From assembly GCA_964423405.1 (NCBI GenBank), contig CAYREY010000003.1:62001-126000 (forward strand): 64,000 bases of DNA, in the 5' to 3' direction. A model generated the notes under the pieces. That model saw only the letters and a program-made list of their open reading frames with translations. It did not search any database and was not told where the DNA came from. Both the position numbers and the translations under genes were made by a program. The number at the start of each line of letters is the position of its first letter. Within the stretch, counting starts at the first letter, position 1. Positions 9,011 through 16,379 of the stretch are shown here, in pieces. The DNA is from Bog-950 sp964423405 (GTDB taxonomy: Bacteria > Bacteroidota > Bacteroidia > Chitinophagales > LD1).

Positions 9011-9559
9011 ATGGATGATGTGCAACTCATCGCGTGGATTTGCGCATTCATTGCCGGTTTGGTTTCCGTAAGTATTGCTATCAGAAGTTTTAGAAAGAGC
9101 ATAAAAGAAAGACAGTTGGACTTGCTTTGGAAGCAAGCCAATTCTGCCAGAGAGATTGTAAGAGAAATTCACGATAACAAAAACGCCTCAGACGCAGTTT
9201 TAATGCTGGATGGCTTTTTAATTGATAAACCTGAACTGCTTGATGCCAGATTGATTGCGATTGGTTATGAGGAAGTTTTAGCTGCCTTACCAAAAATCAG
9301 TAATAAATCATATAGTGAAAAAGAACACTACATATTATTATGTTTTGATTGGTTGTTTTACTATATTGATCGTTTAGAACAGTATATTTCAGACGGGTTG
9401 ATTCGCTATGACAATGTGAAATACATTTTTTATTGTTATTACAAAAAAATAAGACTGGACAAGGAAATATTTTACACTTTTATGAAAGAAAGAAATTATG
9501 TACTCGCGCCCCGCTTTTGGGAACGATATGAAAGTGATGCGGACTTTCAGAACTTATAA
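9011..9559 (+). CDS. Membrane-anchored helical protein upstream of the GNAT gene
   Basis: About 182 aa from the ATG at 9011; a GTG at 8984 would add nine residues in the same frame. One hydrophobic segment near the N-terminus (LIAWICAFIAGLVSVSIAI) is followed by a basic stretch and a helical cytoplasmic part. That part carries a tyrosine/aromatic-rich helix pair (FDWLFYYIDRLEQY, YIFYCYYKKI). The layout of short outside end, one membrane helix and an aromatic helical body recalls DUF4760-type proteins; that name is a resemblance, not an identification. The acetyltransferase gene starts 36 bp downstream, and a second protein of the same layout follows it. Confidence 0.65.
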   Translation: MDDVQLIAWICAFIAGLVSVSIAIRSFRKSIKERQLDLLWKQANSAREIVREIHDNKNASDAVLMLDGFLIDKPELLDARLIAIGYEEVLAALPKISNKSYSEKEHYILLCFDWLFYYIDRLEQYISDGLIRYDNVKYIFYCYYKKIRLDKEIFYTFMKERNYVLAPRFWERYESDADFQNL

Positions 9560-9595
9560 TGCTCAACTATTTTAATGGTCCCGAAATAGTGTTAT

Positions 9596-10234
9596 ATGCT
9601 AGAATCCCTTATTAGAATAACTTCTTCAAATCATGATTATTTTCAAGAGTGCTTATTTATTTACGCTGATGCTTTCCCATCCGAAGAACGCCAACCGTCT
9701 GAACGGATAGTTGAAAGAGTGAATTCTAATACGTGCGAATTGTATTGCTTTCTTTATGGAGCTAAGCCTGTTGGAATGGCTATTCTTTGGGATTTCTCCG
9801 AATGTGCGATTATGTTTTTGGACTACTTTGCTATAGCGACAGAATATCGAAGAAAAGGATTGGGTAGATTATTTCTGCAACATTTGTTTCGTTTGGTTTC
9901 TCCAAAAGAAAAAATTTTAGGTTTGGAAATTGAACATCCCAATTATGGTAATAATATTACCGAAAGAATTTTTAGAATGATGTTTTATACTTCAAATGGT
10001 GCGAAGATTTTGTCAAATGTGCGATACATCATGCCAGCTTTAGATGGAACAGAAGATATCGAAATGCTATTGCTTCTTTTAAAACCTACCGAAAAACTAC
10101 CAAGAAGAGAGGAGTTACAAAAATTCATTTCCAATTTATATTCAAATGTCTACCTGTTGCAACCGGAGCACTATTTAGTAAACAAGGTACTACAATCAAT
10201 ACCAGCGAAAATTGAAATATGTGATAGCTTATGA
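9596..10234 (+). CDS. GNAT-family N-acetyltransferase
   Basis: A 212-aa protein. The acetyl-CoA-binding signature of the GNAT fold is clear: a beta-4 strand (IMFLDYFAIATEYR) leading into RRKGLGRLFLQHL, which fits the R/Q-x-x-G-x-G/A pyrophosphate loop, at about residues 77-105. The core is about 150 residues; the last 50 or so form an extra helical extension. The substrate cannot be read from sequence. The stop codon overlaps the start of the following gene by 4 bp (ATGA), so the two are translationally coupled, and a similar membrane-anchored protein precedes it. This suggests the acetyltransferase acts at the membrane in a complex with its neighbours (inference). Confidence 0.8.
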   Translation: MLESLIRITSSNHDYFQECLFIYADAFPSEERQPSERIVERVNSNTCELYCFLYGAKPVGMAILWDFSECAIMFLDYFAIATEYRRKGLGRLFLQHLFRLVSPKEKILGLEIEHPNYGNNITERIFRMMFYTSNGAKILSNVRYIMPALDGTEDIEMLLLLLKPTEKLPRREELQKFISNLYSNVYLLQPEHYLVNKVLQSIPAKIEICDSL

Positions 10235-10683
10235 TTCATGACCTGCAATTTTGGCAAACTGTTGCCGATATGTTGTCCTCGGTTTTAGCCGGAACAGCTA
10301 TTGTCCTCTCTGTGTGGATATATCATAAGATCAGAAAAGATTCTACATACCAGAATTTCGACGAAATGTATATGGAGTTATTGAAAATTTCTATCGATAA
10401 TCCAGACTTTAGGAATTCCTCCATAACTCAAAATTACAAGACGGATTTTACTGGAAATAATGTCATCCGTTATGAGGCGTATGCCTTTATGTGTTGGAAT
10501 TTGTGTGAAACTATTTTTGATAGGGGGGACAAAGATTTAATGGCAACCTGGTATTGTGTGATTGATACAGAAAACTCACTACACAGGAATTGGTTTGACG
10601 CGGTTGAGAATCATTCAAAATTTAAAGATAATTTCAGGGCATTCGTTATGAAAGAATTTAGAGGTGAAATTCAGAGTAGCTGA
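10231..10683 (+). CDS. Membrane-anchored helical protein coupled to the GNAT gene
   Basis: A 150-aa protein that starts within the stop of the acetyltransferase gene. It has one hydrophobic segment (residues 11-31, MLSSVLAGTAIVLSVWIYH) followed by a charged helical body with the aromatic/Cys-rich stretch YEAYAFMCWNLCETIFDR. The layout mirrors the gene at 9011: single membrane helix near the N-terminus, then aromatic helices. The two are probably distant relatives, which makes a symmetrical membrane-protein / acetyltransferase / membrane-protein group. I cannot assign a function. Confidence 0.65.
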   Translation: MIHDLQFWQTVADMLSSVLAGTAIVLSVWIYHKIRKDSTYQNFDEMYMELLKISIDNPDFRNSSITQNYKTDFTGNNVIRYEAYAFMCWNLCETIFDRGDKDLMATWYCVIDTENSLHRNWFDAVENHSKFKDNFRAFVMKEFRGEIQSS

Positions 10684-10747
10684 TTTATCAAGCATATTAA
10701 ATTAACCAAACCTGTGCTAAGTAGTGCTGTATCCATCTAAAGGAAAG

Positions 10748-10984
10748 TTAGTATTCGCCACCCACATAAATTGCCCGTCCCAACAATTCCACGGGCAGTG
10801 ATTCCATGGGAACAACCATTAAAACTTTAGAGGGCTCCTTATCGATAAATACCGACAGTCCTCCAAATGCCGGATCAATTACTCCAACAGTTTTCCCTTC
10901 CTTCAATAACTCTATTGCTTTGGAGCAAACTTGATCAACGAAACTTGGAGATAGTTTTATCTGAAGTTTAGGGGGCTTCCTCAT
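10748..10984 (-). CDS. 78-aa hypothetical protein, second gene of a small pair
   Basis: A small soluble protein with a predicted N-terminal helix (SFVDQVCSKAIELLKEG) and a beta-rich second half (GVIDPAFGGLSVFI, SKVLMVVPM, ELLGRAIYVGG). Its ATG lies 17 bp inside the preceding gene, so the pair is translationally coupled. A copy of the same length without a start codon lies at 4440-4676 (55 of 78 residues identical), and that conservation supports real coding. The architecture of two overlapping tiny genes in several copies fits toxin-antitoxin or small accessory modules, but no known toxin motif is visible. Confidence 0.65.
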   Translation of the reverse strand: MRKPPKLQIKLSPSFVDQVCSKAIELLKEGKTVGVIDPAFGGLSVFIDKEPSKVLMVVPMESLPVELLGRAIYVGGEY

Positions 10985-11252
10985 GATCTGTCAATTTAGT
11001 TGTGTTGGGAGGTTTAGGAAAAGCGCCTTTATTGGGAAATTGATTGGCCAATTCGGATGCATGATGAAGAATCATGTTTTGTGATTCACCCCAAGTTATA
11101 AAGCCGCTCTCGTAACTTCCAATTATATCATGGTCACTAACCGTATCTACCAAAAGCTGCAATTGGGGTTCATCAAATTTGAAAAAACTAAAGCGCTCCA
11201 AAGCCTCAATAACCCATGTCTTTATCACTGCCATTTCTTCAGGCGATTTCAT
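10968..11252 (-). CDS. Small hypothetical protein, first gene of the pair
   Basis: About 94 aa from the ATG at 11252; a TTG at 11270 would add six residues. It is mostly helical and acidic in the first two thirds (MAVIKTWVIEALERF, LLVDTVSD), with a Pro/Lys-rich tail (FPKPPNTTKL). No signal or membrane segment. It overlaps the 78-aa gene by 17 bp. The end of a second copy survives at 4677-4735 next to the copy of its partner, showing that the two travel together. Function unknown. Confidence 0.6.
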   Translation of the reverse strand: MKSPEEMAVIKTWVIEALERFSFFKFDEPQLQLLVDTVSDHDIIGSYESGFITWGESQNMILHHASELANQFPNKGAFPKPPNTTKLTDHEEAP

Positions 11253-11360
11253 AAAAGCAATATAAAGCAATTCTGAAATATAGGAAAAGGCGAACAGAAA
11301 GTCAGCACTGTTACAATCAGAAACCTGTACCTTTACCTGTACCTATCAAACAGATTAAAT

Positions 11361-11394
11361 AAAAAATGGCTATGATTTTTAGTCATAACCATTT
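11361..11394 (-). terminator. Terminator after tRNA-Leu
   Basis: On the minus strand a 12-bp stem (AAATGGTTATGA with TCATAGCCATTT, one wobble) is followed directly by a T-run, 10 bp after the tRNA-Leu 3' end. Just to its left, CCTGTACCT occurs twice 12 bp apart. Confidence 0.65.
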
Positions 11395-11404
11395 GATTTT
11401 CAAG

Positions 11405-11490
11405 TACCGCGGGCGGGAATCGAACCCGCACGCTATTTAAGTAGCACAGGATTTTAAGTCCTGCGTGTCTACCAGTTCCACCACCACGGC
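11405..11490 (-). tRNA. tRNA-Leu, anticodon TAA
   Basis: An 86-nt class II tRNA with a long variable arm. The anticodon stem CAGGA/TCCTG encloses the loop CTTAAAA, giving anticodon TAA. The T-arm is GCGGG-TTCGATT-CCCGC. The seven-pair acceptor stem has two G-U pairs and an A discriminator; CCA is not encoded. Its 3' end points toward the AT-rich left region. Confidence 0.95.
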
Positions 11491-11517
11491 ATCAGGGCAA
11501 TGCATTGCAGGCCCTAA

Positions 11518-11548
11518 ATTAAAAAAGGTTTGATTGCTCAAACCTTTC
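11518..11548 (-). terminator. Terminator between tRNA-Gly and tRNA-Leu
   Basis: On the minus strand a perfect 10-bp stem, AAAGGTTTGA-GCAA-TCAAACCTTT, with a GNRA loop runs into a T-tract. It lies 5 bp after the tRNA-Gly 3' end, so the two tRNAs are probably not simply one transcript. Confidence 0.7.
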
Positions 11549-11552
11549 TTAG

Positions 11553-11625
11553 AGCGGGAGACGAGGCTCGAACCCGCGACCTCCACCTTGGCAAGGTGGC
11601 GCTCTACCAACTGAGCTACTCCCGC
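11553..11625 (-). tRNA. tRNA-Gly, anticodon GCC
   Basis: A 73-nt tRNA with a perfect seven-pair acceptor stem (GCGGGAG/CTCCCGC) and T discriminator. The anticodon stem CCACC/GGTGG encloses TTGCCAA (anticodon GCC). The D-arm is AGCTCAGTTGGTAGAGC and the T-arm is regular. CCA is not encoded. Confidence 0.95.
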
Positions 11626-11741
11626 ATAACTGCTCTGATATTTTGATTATCAGCCCCTTGTTACAAGAACGTTAGTTTGTGCTTGGGGACTGCAAATATA
11701 GAAACGGTTACAAAATCTCAAAACTCAAACGCATTTTTTTT

Positions 11742-14378
11742 CTATTCTTTTTCAAGCATCTTTTTCAACTCATGTAATTTCAGTATGGCTTCTACGGGCG
11801 TAATGGTGTTTACTTCAATGCGCTCTATCTCTTCGGCCAGGCGTTTTAGCTTAGGGTCGTTCACATCAAAAAAGCTTAACTGAAAGTTATTAGCAGGCAT
11901 TTTACGTATGGCATCTTTGGTATCACCGTGCTGCTGGCGCTGGCTTTCCAGCTCGTGCAGCATCTCGTTGGCGCGGTCTATTATCTGCCTGGGCATACCG
12001 GCCATTTTAGCCACATGTATACCAAAGCTATGTTCGGTGCCGCCCTCTACCAGCTTACGTAAAAAGATAACCTTACCCCCAGCCTCTTTTATAGCCACAT
12101 GAAAGTTCTTTACCCGGTTATACTTCTCTGCCAGTTCATTCAACTCGTGATAGTGGGTAGCAAACAGGGTGCGCGGTTTGGCCGAGGGGTTATTATGCAG
12201 GTACTCGGCCAGGCTCCAGGCTATTGATATTCCATCGTAGGTAGAGGTGCCACGGCCTATCTCATCCAGCAGTATTAAGCTGCGTGGCGATAGGTTATTC
12301 ATAATAGAGGCGGTTTCATTCATCTCCACCATAAAGGTAGATTCGCCGGCGCTCAGGTTATCGCTGGCCCCTACGCGGGTAAATACCTTATCTACCAAAC
12401 CAATATTGGCAGCCGCCGCCGGCACGTAACTACCTATTTGCGCCATTAGTACTATTAATGCCGTTTGGCGCAACAACGCACTTTTACCACTCATGTTGGG
12501 GCCGGTAATAATCAGTATCTGCTGTGCTTCGCTATCCAGCAACACATCGTTGGCTACGTATTTATCGCTTACATCCAGTTGCTTTTCTATAACCGGGTGG
12601 CGGCCTTCTTTAATATCAATTATATACCCATCATTCAGCTGTGGCTTAACGTAGTTATTGCTTACGGCCACTGTAGCCAGCGATAGCAGGCAATCTACCC
12701 GTGCTATCAAGGCCGCATTCTGCTGTATGGTTTGCACATAGCCCCGCGCAAAGCGCAGCAGGTTGGCAAATATCAATTCTTCCAGCGTTTGTATCTTCTC
12801 CTCGGCACCCAGCACTTTGCTTTCGTATTCTTTCAACTCTTCGGTAATATAGCGCTCGGCATTGGCCAGTGTTTGCTTGCGTATCCAGTCGGCCGGCACT
12901 TTGCTTTTGTGCGAGTTGGTAACCTCCAGAAAGTAGCCAAATACCGAATTAAAGCCCACTTTCAGCGAGTTGATACCGGTGCGCACCATTTCTTTTTGCT
13001 GTATACCGGCTATATATTCCTTACCGCTGTTTTTAATGTTGCGCAAATCATCCAGCTCGGCATTTACCCCATCGGCTATAAAGTTGCCTTTGGCTATTAC
13101 CGGACCGGCCTCTTCAAAAATCTCCTGCTGTATTTTATCGGCCAACTCGGTAGATGGGTTCAACTGCTCTCCTACCCTTTGTAGTGTGGCGTTTTTGCTG
13201 CCGGCCAGTATGCGTTTTAAATCGGGTATAGCATACAGGGCGCGCTTAAGCTGCACCATCTCGCGCGGGTTAGCCCGCTCCAGCGATACCTTCGATATCA
13301 AACGCTCTAAATCGCCGATACTACGTATCAGGCGTTTCAGTTCCTCTACATCGGTACTGTGTTGTGTAAAGTGCTCAACCGCATTCAGGCGTTCGTTAAT
13401 GCGGCCAATATCCAATAGCGGCATTACCACCCAGCGCTTCAGCATACGCGCGCCCATAGGCGAGGTGGTTTCGTCCAGCACATCCAGCAAGGTTTTACCA
13501 CCCTGGTGCGGACTGTATATCAGCTCCAGGTTGCGGATAGTAAACCTGTCCAGCCACACATTGGTTTCATCATTTAATCGGGTAAGCTTACTAATGTGGG
13601 CCAGGTTATTGTGCTCGGTATCGCGCAGGTATTGCACACAGGCACCGGCGGCTATTACCGAAAGGCGTTCGTTTTCTATACCAAAACCTTTCAGGCTGTT
13701 GGTATCAAACAGTTTAAGTAAAAGTTCAAGTGTATTATCGTAGCTGTAAATCCAATCCTCCAGTTTGTAAGCATACAGTTTGCTGCCAAACAGCATTAAA
13801 AAATCTTTCTGTTTAGATTTAGGGTACAACACCTCCGATGGTGCCAGTGCCTGTATCAGCTTTTCTACATAGGCAAAACTACCTTCGGCAATAAAAAACT
13901 CGCCGGTAGATATATCCAGAAAAGCCACCCCGTACTGGTCGCCTTCAAAATATACCGATGCCAGAAAGTTATTACTGCGGGTGCTGAGTATATTATCTTT
14001 AAGTGCCACGCCCGGTGTAACCATTTCGGTAACACCGCGCTTTACTATACCTTTGGCAAACTTAGGGTCTTCTATCTGGTCGCACACGGCTACACGGTGG
14101 CCGGCACGTACCAGCTTGGGCAAATACGTATCTACCGCATGGTGCGGGAACCCCGCCAGCTCAATTTCGTTGGCCTTGCCATTACCGCGCTTGGTAAGTG
14201 TAATACCCAGGGTAGCAGCTGTTTTAACGGCATCCTGCCCAAAGGTCTCGTAAAAATCTCCCACGCGAAAAAGCAATATCGCATCCGGATACTTAGCCTT
14301 AAAAGCGTTGTATTGCTTCATTAACGGGGTCTCGGTATCGGCGGCAGCGCCTTTTGTTTTGCCAGTGTTTACAGACAC
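11742..14378 (-). CDS. mutS: DNA mismatch repair protein MutS
   Basis: An 878-aa, full-length MutS, which binds mismatched or looped DNA and recruits MutL in ATP-dependent repair. The mismatch-contacting Phe-x-Glu motif is at residues 42-44 (GDFYETFG). Walker A GPNMSGKS lies near residue 625, the Walker B/ABC signature (ILLDEIGRGTSTYDG) follows, and the switch histidine motif (FATHYHEL) comes after that. The C-terminus ends in the helix-turn-helix dimerisation region. The start is a GTG: an in-frame TAA lies seven codons upstream, and the next ATG (residue 20) would remove conserved N-terminal sequence. It is divergent from the methyltransferase gene. The operon position, after two tRNAs and alone, is unremarkable. 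Confidence 0.97.
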   Translation of the reverse strand: MSVNTGKTKGAAADTETPLMKQYNAFKAKYPDAILLFRVGDFYETFGQDAVKTAATLGITLTKRGNGKANEIELAGFPHHAVDTYLPKLVRAGHRVAVCDQIEDPKFAKGIVKRGVTEMVTPGVALKDNILSTRSNNFLASVYFEGDQYGVAFLDISTGEFFIAEGSFAYVEKLIQALAPSEVLYPKSKQKDFLMLFGSKLYAYKLEDWIYSYDNTLELLLKLFDTNSLKGFGIENERLSVIAAGACVQYLRDTEHNNLAHISKLTRLNDETNVWLDRFTIRNLELIYSPHQGGKTLLDVLDETTSPMGARMLKRWVVMPLLDIGRINERLNAVEHFTQHSTDVEELKRLIRSIGDLERLISKVSLERANPREMVQLKRALYAIPDLKRILAGSKNATLQRVGEQLNPSTELADKIQQEIFEEAGPVIAKGNFIADGVNAELDDLRNIKNSGKEYIAGIQQKEMVRTGINSLKVGFNSVFGYFLEVTNSHKSKVPADWIRKQTLANAERYITEELKEYESKVLGAEEKIQTLEELIFANLLRFARGYVQTIQQNAALIARVDCLLSLATVAVSNNYVKPQLNDGYIIDIKEGRHPVIEKQLDVSDKYVANDVLLDSEAQQILIITGPNMSGKSALLRQTALIVLMAQIGSYVPAAAANIGLVDKVFTRVGASDNLSAGESTFMVEMNETASIMNNLSPRSLILLDEIGRGTSTYDGISIAWSLAEYLHNNPSAKPRTLFATHYHELNELAEKYNRVKNFHVAIKEAGGKVIFLRKLVEGGTEHSFGIHVAKMAGMPRQIIDRANEMLHELESQRQQHGDTKDAIRKMPANNFQLSFFDVNDPKLKRLAEEIERIEVNTITPVEAILKLHELKKMLEKE

Positions 14379-14511
14379 GTTTGAATCAGGATTTTAGATG
14401 GCAGAATGCAGAACTTACAACCGCAAACCAGCCTTTGTTTAAAATGTGTGTGGCGTGAAAATAATAAGTGTGCTTACTTTGCCTGCCACATTTTTTAAAC
14501 ACGTTATACCA

Positions 14512-15045
14512 ATGCGCAAACTGCTTAACGAAGAGCTACCCCGACTTAGCAAAGAAGAATTTAAACAGCACGATAAAACCCCGCTGATACTGGTGCTGGA
14601 TAACGTGCGCAGCCACCTCAACGTAGGCTCGGTATTCCGCACCGCCGATGCATTTTTGGTAGAGAGTATTTACCTGTGCGGCATTACCGGTACCCCACCC
14701 CACCGCGACATACATAAAACCGCCCTGGGCGCCACCGAAACCGTAACCTGGAAACATACCGAAACCACAACCGCCGCTATTGAAGAATTAAAAGCACAGG
14801 GCGTAAAAATTATAGCTATAGAGCAGGCCGAAAACGCTGTGATGCTGGATGTATTTACACCCGAACCCGGCCAACGCTATGCCGTAGTATTTGGCAACGA
14901 GGTTGACGGCGTAGAACAAGCCGTTGTAAGCACCGCCGATGTAGTAGTAGAAATACCCCAATACGGCACCAAGCACTCGCTTAACATAGCCGTAAGCGCC
15001 GGTATAGTAGTATGGGATCTGGTATGTAAAATGCGAAAGCTGTAA
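14512..15045 (+). CDS. SpoU/TrmH-family RNA 2'-O-methyltransferase
   Basis: About 177 aa from the ATG at 14512; the longer frame upstream lacks conservation. The three SpoU motifs are present: motif 1 NVRSHLNVGSVFRTADA (near residue 34), motif 2 AVVFGNEVDGV (near 131) and motif 3 IPQYGTKHSLNIAVSAGI (near 150). These form the knotted SAM-binding site of SPOUT enzymes that methylate ribose 2'-OH in tRNA or rRNA. No extra N-terminal RNA-binding domain is present, so this is a short single-domain form like TrmL/TrmH-type enzymes; the target nucleotide cannot be read. It is divergent from mutS and convergent with the acyl-CoA dehydrogenase. Confidence 0.9.
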   Translation: MRKLLNEELPRLSKEEFKQHDKTPLILVLDNVRSHLNVGSVFRTADAFLVESIYLCGITGTPPHRDIHKTALGATETVTWKHTETTTAAIEELKAQGVKIIAIEQAENAVMLDVFTPEPGQRYAVVFGNEVDGVEQAVVSTADVVVEIPQYGTKHSLNIAVSAGIVVWDLVCKMRKL

Positions 15046-15087
15046 GCTGTATTACCGTAGTCTGTCGTCTGCGGCCCGTCGGGCCAA

Positions 15088-16236
15088 CTACTTCAGCACA
15101 TTCCTCGCTATCAGCTCTTTCATAATCTCGTTGGTACCGGCATATATACGCTGCACACGGGCATCGGCCCAGGCGCGCGCTACGTGGTACTCCCAAATAT
15201 AGCCATAGCCACCGTGTAGCTGTAAGCACTCATCAGCCACTTTGCTTTGCAGGTCGGTAAGCCAGTATTTAGCCATGCTGGCAGTAGCCTGGTCCAGTTT
15301 CTTCTCGCAGTGCAGTTCTACACAGCGGTCGGCAAACGTACGGCCTATGGTTATCTCGGTAGCTACTTCGGCCAGCTTAAAACGGGTATTCTGAAACTCG
15401 GCAATCTGCTTGCCAAAGGCCTGACGGTCCTTGGTATATTGCAGGGTGGTAGTCAACACACCCTCGGCAGCAGCAATAGCCGTAAGGGCCACCACCAGCC
15501 TCTCCTGCGATAGCTCCGTCATCATATACTTAAAGCCCTCGCCCTCTTTACCCAACAGGTTTTCTTTAGGCACTTCTACATTCTCAAAAAACAACTCGCA
15601 GGTATCTTGTGCGTGCAGGCCTATCTTCTCAAACGGCTTGCCTTTGGTAAAGCCTTTCATGCTGGTATCCATCACCAGTAGCGATGTTCCCTTAGCACCC
15701 TTGGCAGGGTCAGTTTTTACAGCCACCACCACTACATCGCTCAGGTAGCCATTGGTAATAAACGTCTTCGAACCATTCACCAGATAGTGGTCGCCTTTAT
15801 CTACTGCGGTAGTACGTATGTTCTGTAAATCGCTGCCGGCACCGGGCTCGGTCATAGCTATAGCAGCAATCCACTCGCCGCTCACCAGCTTAGGCAAATA
15901 CTTCTTCTTGGTAGCCTCGTTGCCATAATGGTCTATATAAGGCGTTACTATATCCGAGTGCAAAGGGTAACCCACTGCCGGGCCTGCGGCACCTGTTTTA
16001 GCCAACTCCTCTGCTACTATAGCATTGTAGCGAAAATCGCTGATACCCAGCCCGCCATACTCCTCGGCTACCTGCATACACAAAAAGCCTGCCTCGCCAA
16101 ACTTAAGCCAGCTCTCGCGGCTCACCATCTGGGCTTTCTCCCATTTGGCATTGTGCGGGGTTATCTCTTTGGCAATAAAATCGCGCACACTTTGCGCAAA
16201 CATTTTGTGTTCTTCGGTATAGATGCTTCTTTCCAT
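15088..16236 (-). CDS. Acyl-CoA dehydrogenase, long-chain type
   Basis: A 382-aa flavoprotein of fatty acid beta-oxidation or branched-chain acyl-CoA breakdown. I start at the ATG at 16236 (MERSIYTEEHKMF); the frame upstream is not family-like. Typical blocks are visible: EEYGGLGISD, the FAD/substrate motif AMTEPGAGSDL, and the C-terminal LHGGYGY and RIYAGTNEIMKEL. The usual catalytic Glu of medium-chain enzymes (E-G-T near the C-terminus) is Ala here. A Glu in TELSQERL, the base position used by long-chain and isovaleryl-CoA dehydrogenases, is present, so the enzyme should be active. It is a single gene, divergent from the helicase. Confidence 0.93.
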   Translation of the reverse strand: MERSIYTEEHKMFAQSVRDFIAKEITPHNAKWEKAQMVSRESWLKFGEAGFLCMQVAEEYGGLGISDFRYNAIVAEELAKTGAAGPAVGYPLHSDIVTPYIDHYGNEATKKKYLPKLVSGEWIAAIAMTEPGAGSDLQNIRTTAVDKGDHYLVNGSKTFITNGYLSDVVVVAVKTDPAKGAKGTSLLVMDTSMKGFTKGKPFEKIGLHAQDTCELFFENVEVPKENLLGKEGEGFKYMMTELSQERLVVALTAIAAAEGVLTTTLQYTKDRQAFGKQIAEFQNTRFKLAEVATEITIGRTFADRCVELHCEKKLDQATASMAKYWLTDLQSKVADECLQLHGGYGYIWEYHVARAWADARVQRIYAGTNEIMKELIARNVLK

Positions 16237-16379
16237 TACGGCATTTTTTATTAGGGCACAAGTATAAGTATTTTGCGCAATTGCCCCCTTGCTCATACCT
16301 TGCTTTTAATACCTGCCCCAAGCCGCGAATCTTTACTACATTCGCCACTTATCATTTTATTAAGTAAAACAACGTACGC

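Noticed and set aside
10748..11252. Calling the coupled small-gene pair a toxin-antitoxin system
   Set aside because: The size and overlap fit, but no toxin, DNA-binding or nuclease motif is visible, so the label would be a guess.
1..11400. Known defence systems (restriction-modification, Cas, retron, CBASS, Abi)
   Set aside because: I saw no nuclease, helicase, reverse transcriptase, cyclase or methyltransferase motif in this region.
1..11400. Repeat of the tRNA-Leu 3' end as an attachment site inside the window
   Set aside because: I read for the TTCGATTCCCGC-type segment left of the tRNA and did not find it, so any second att site lies outside.
12970..13743. 257-codon open frame antisense to mutS
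   Set aside because: Ser/Arg-rich translation with no motif, entirely inside a conserved gene.
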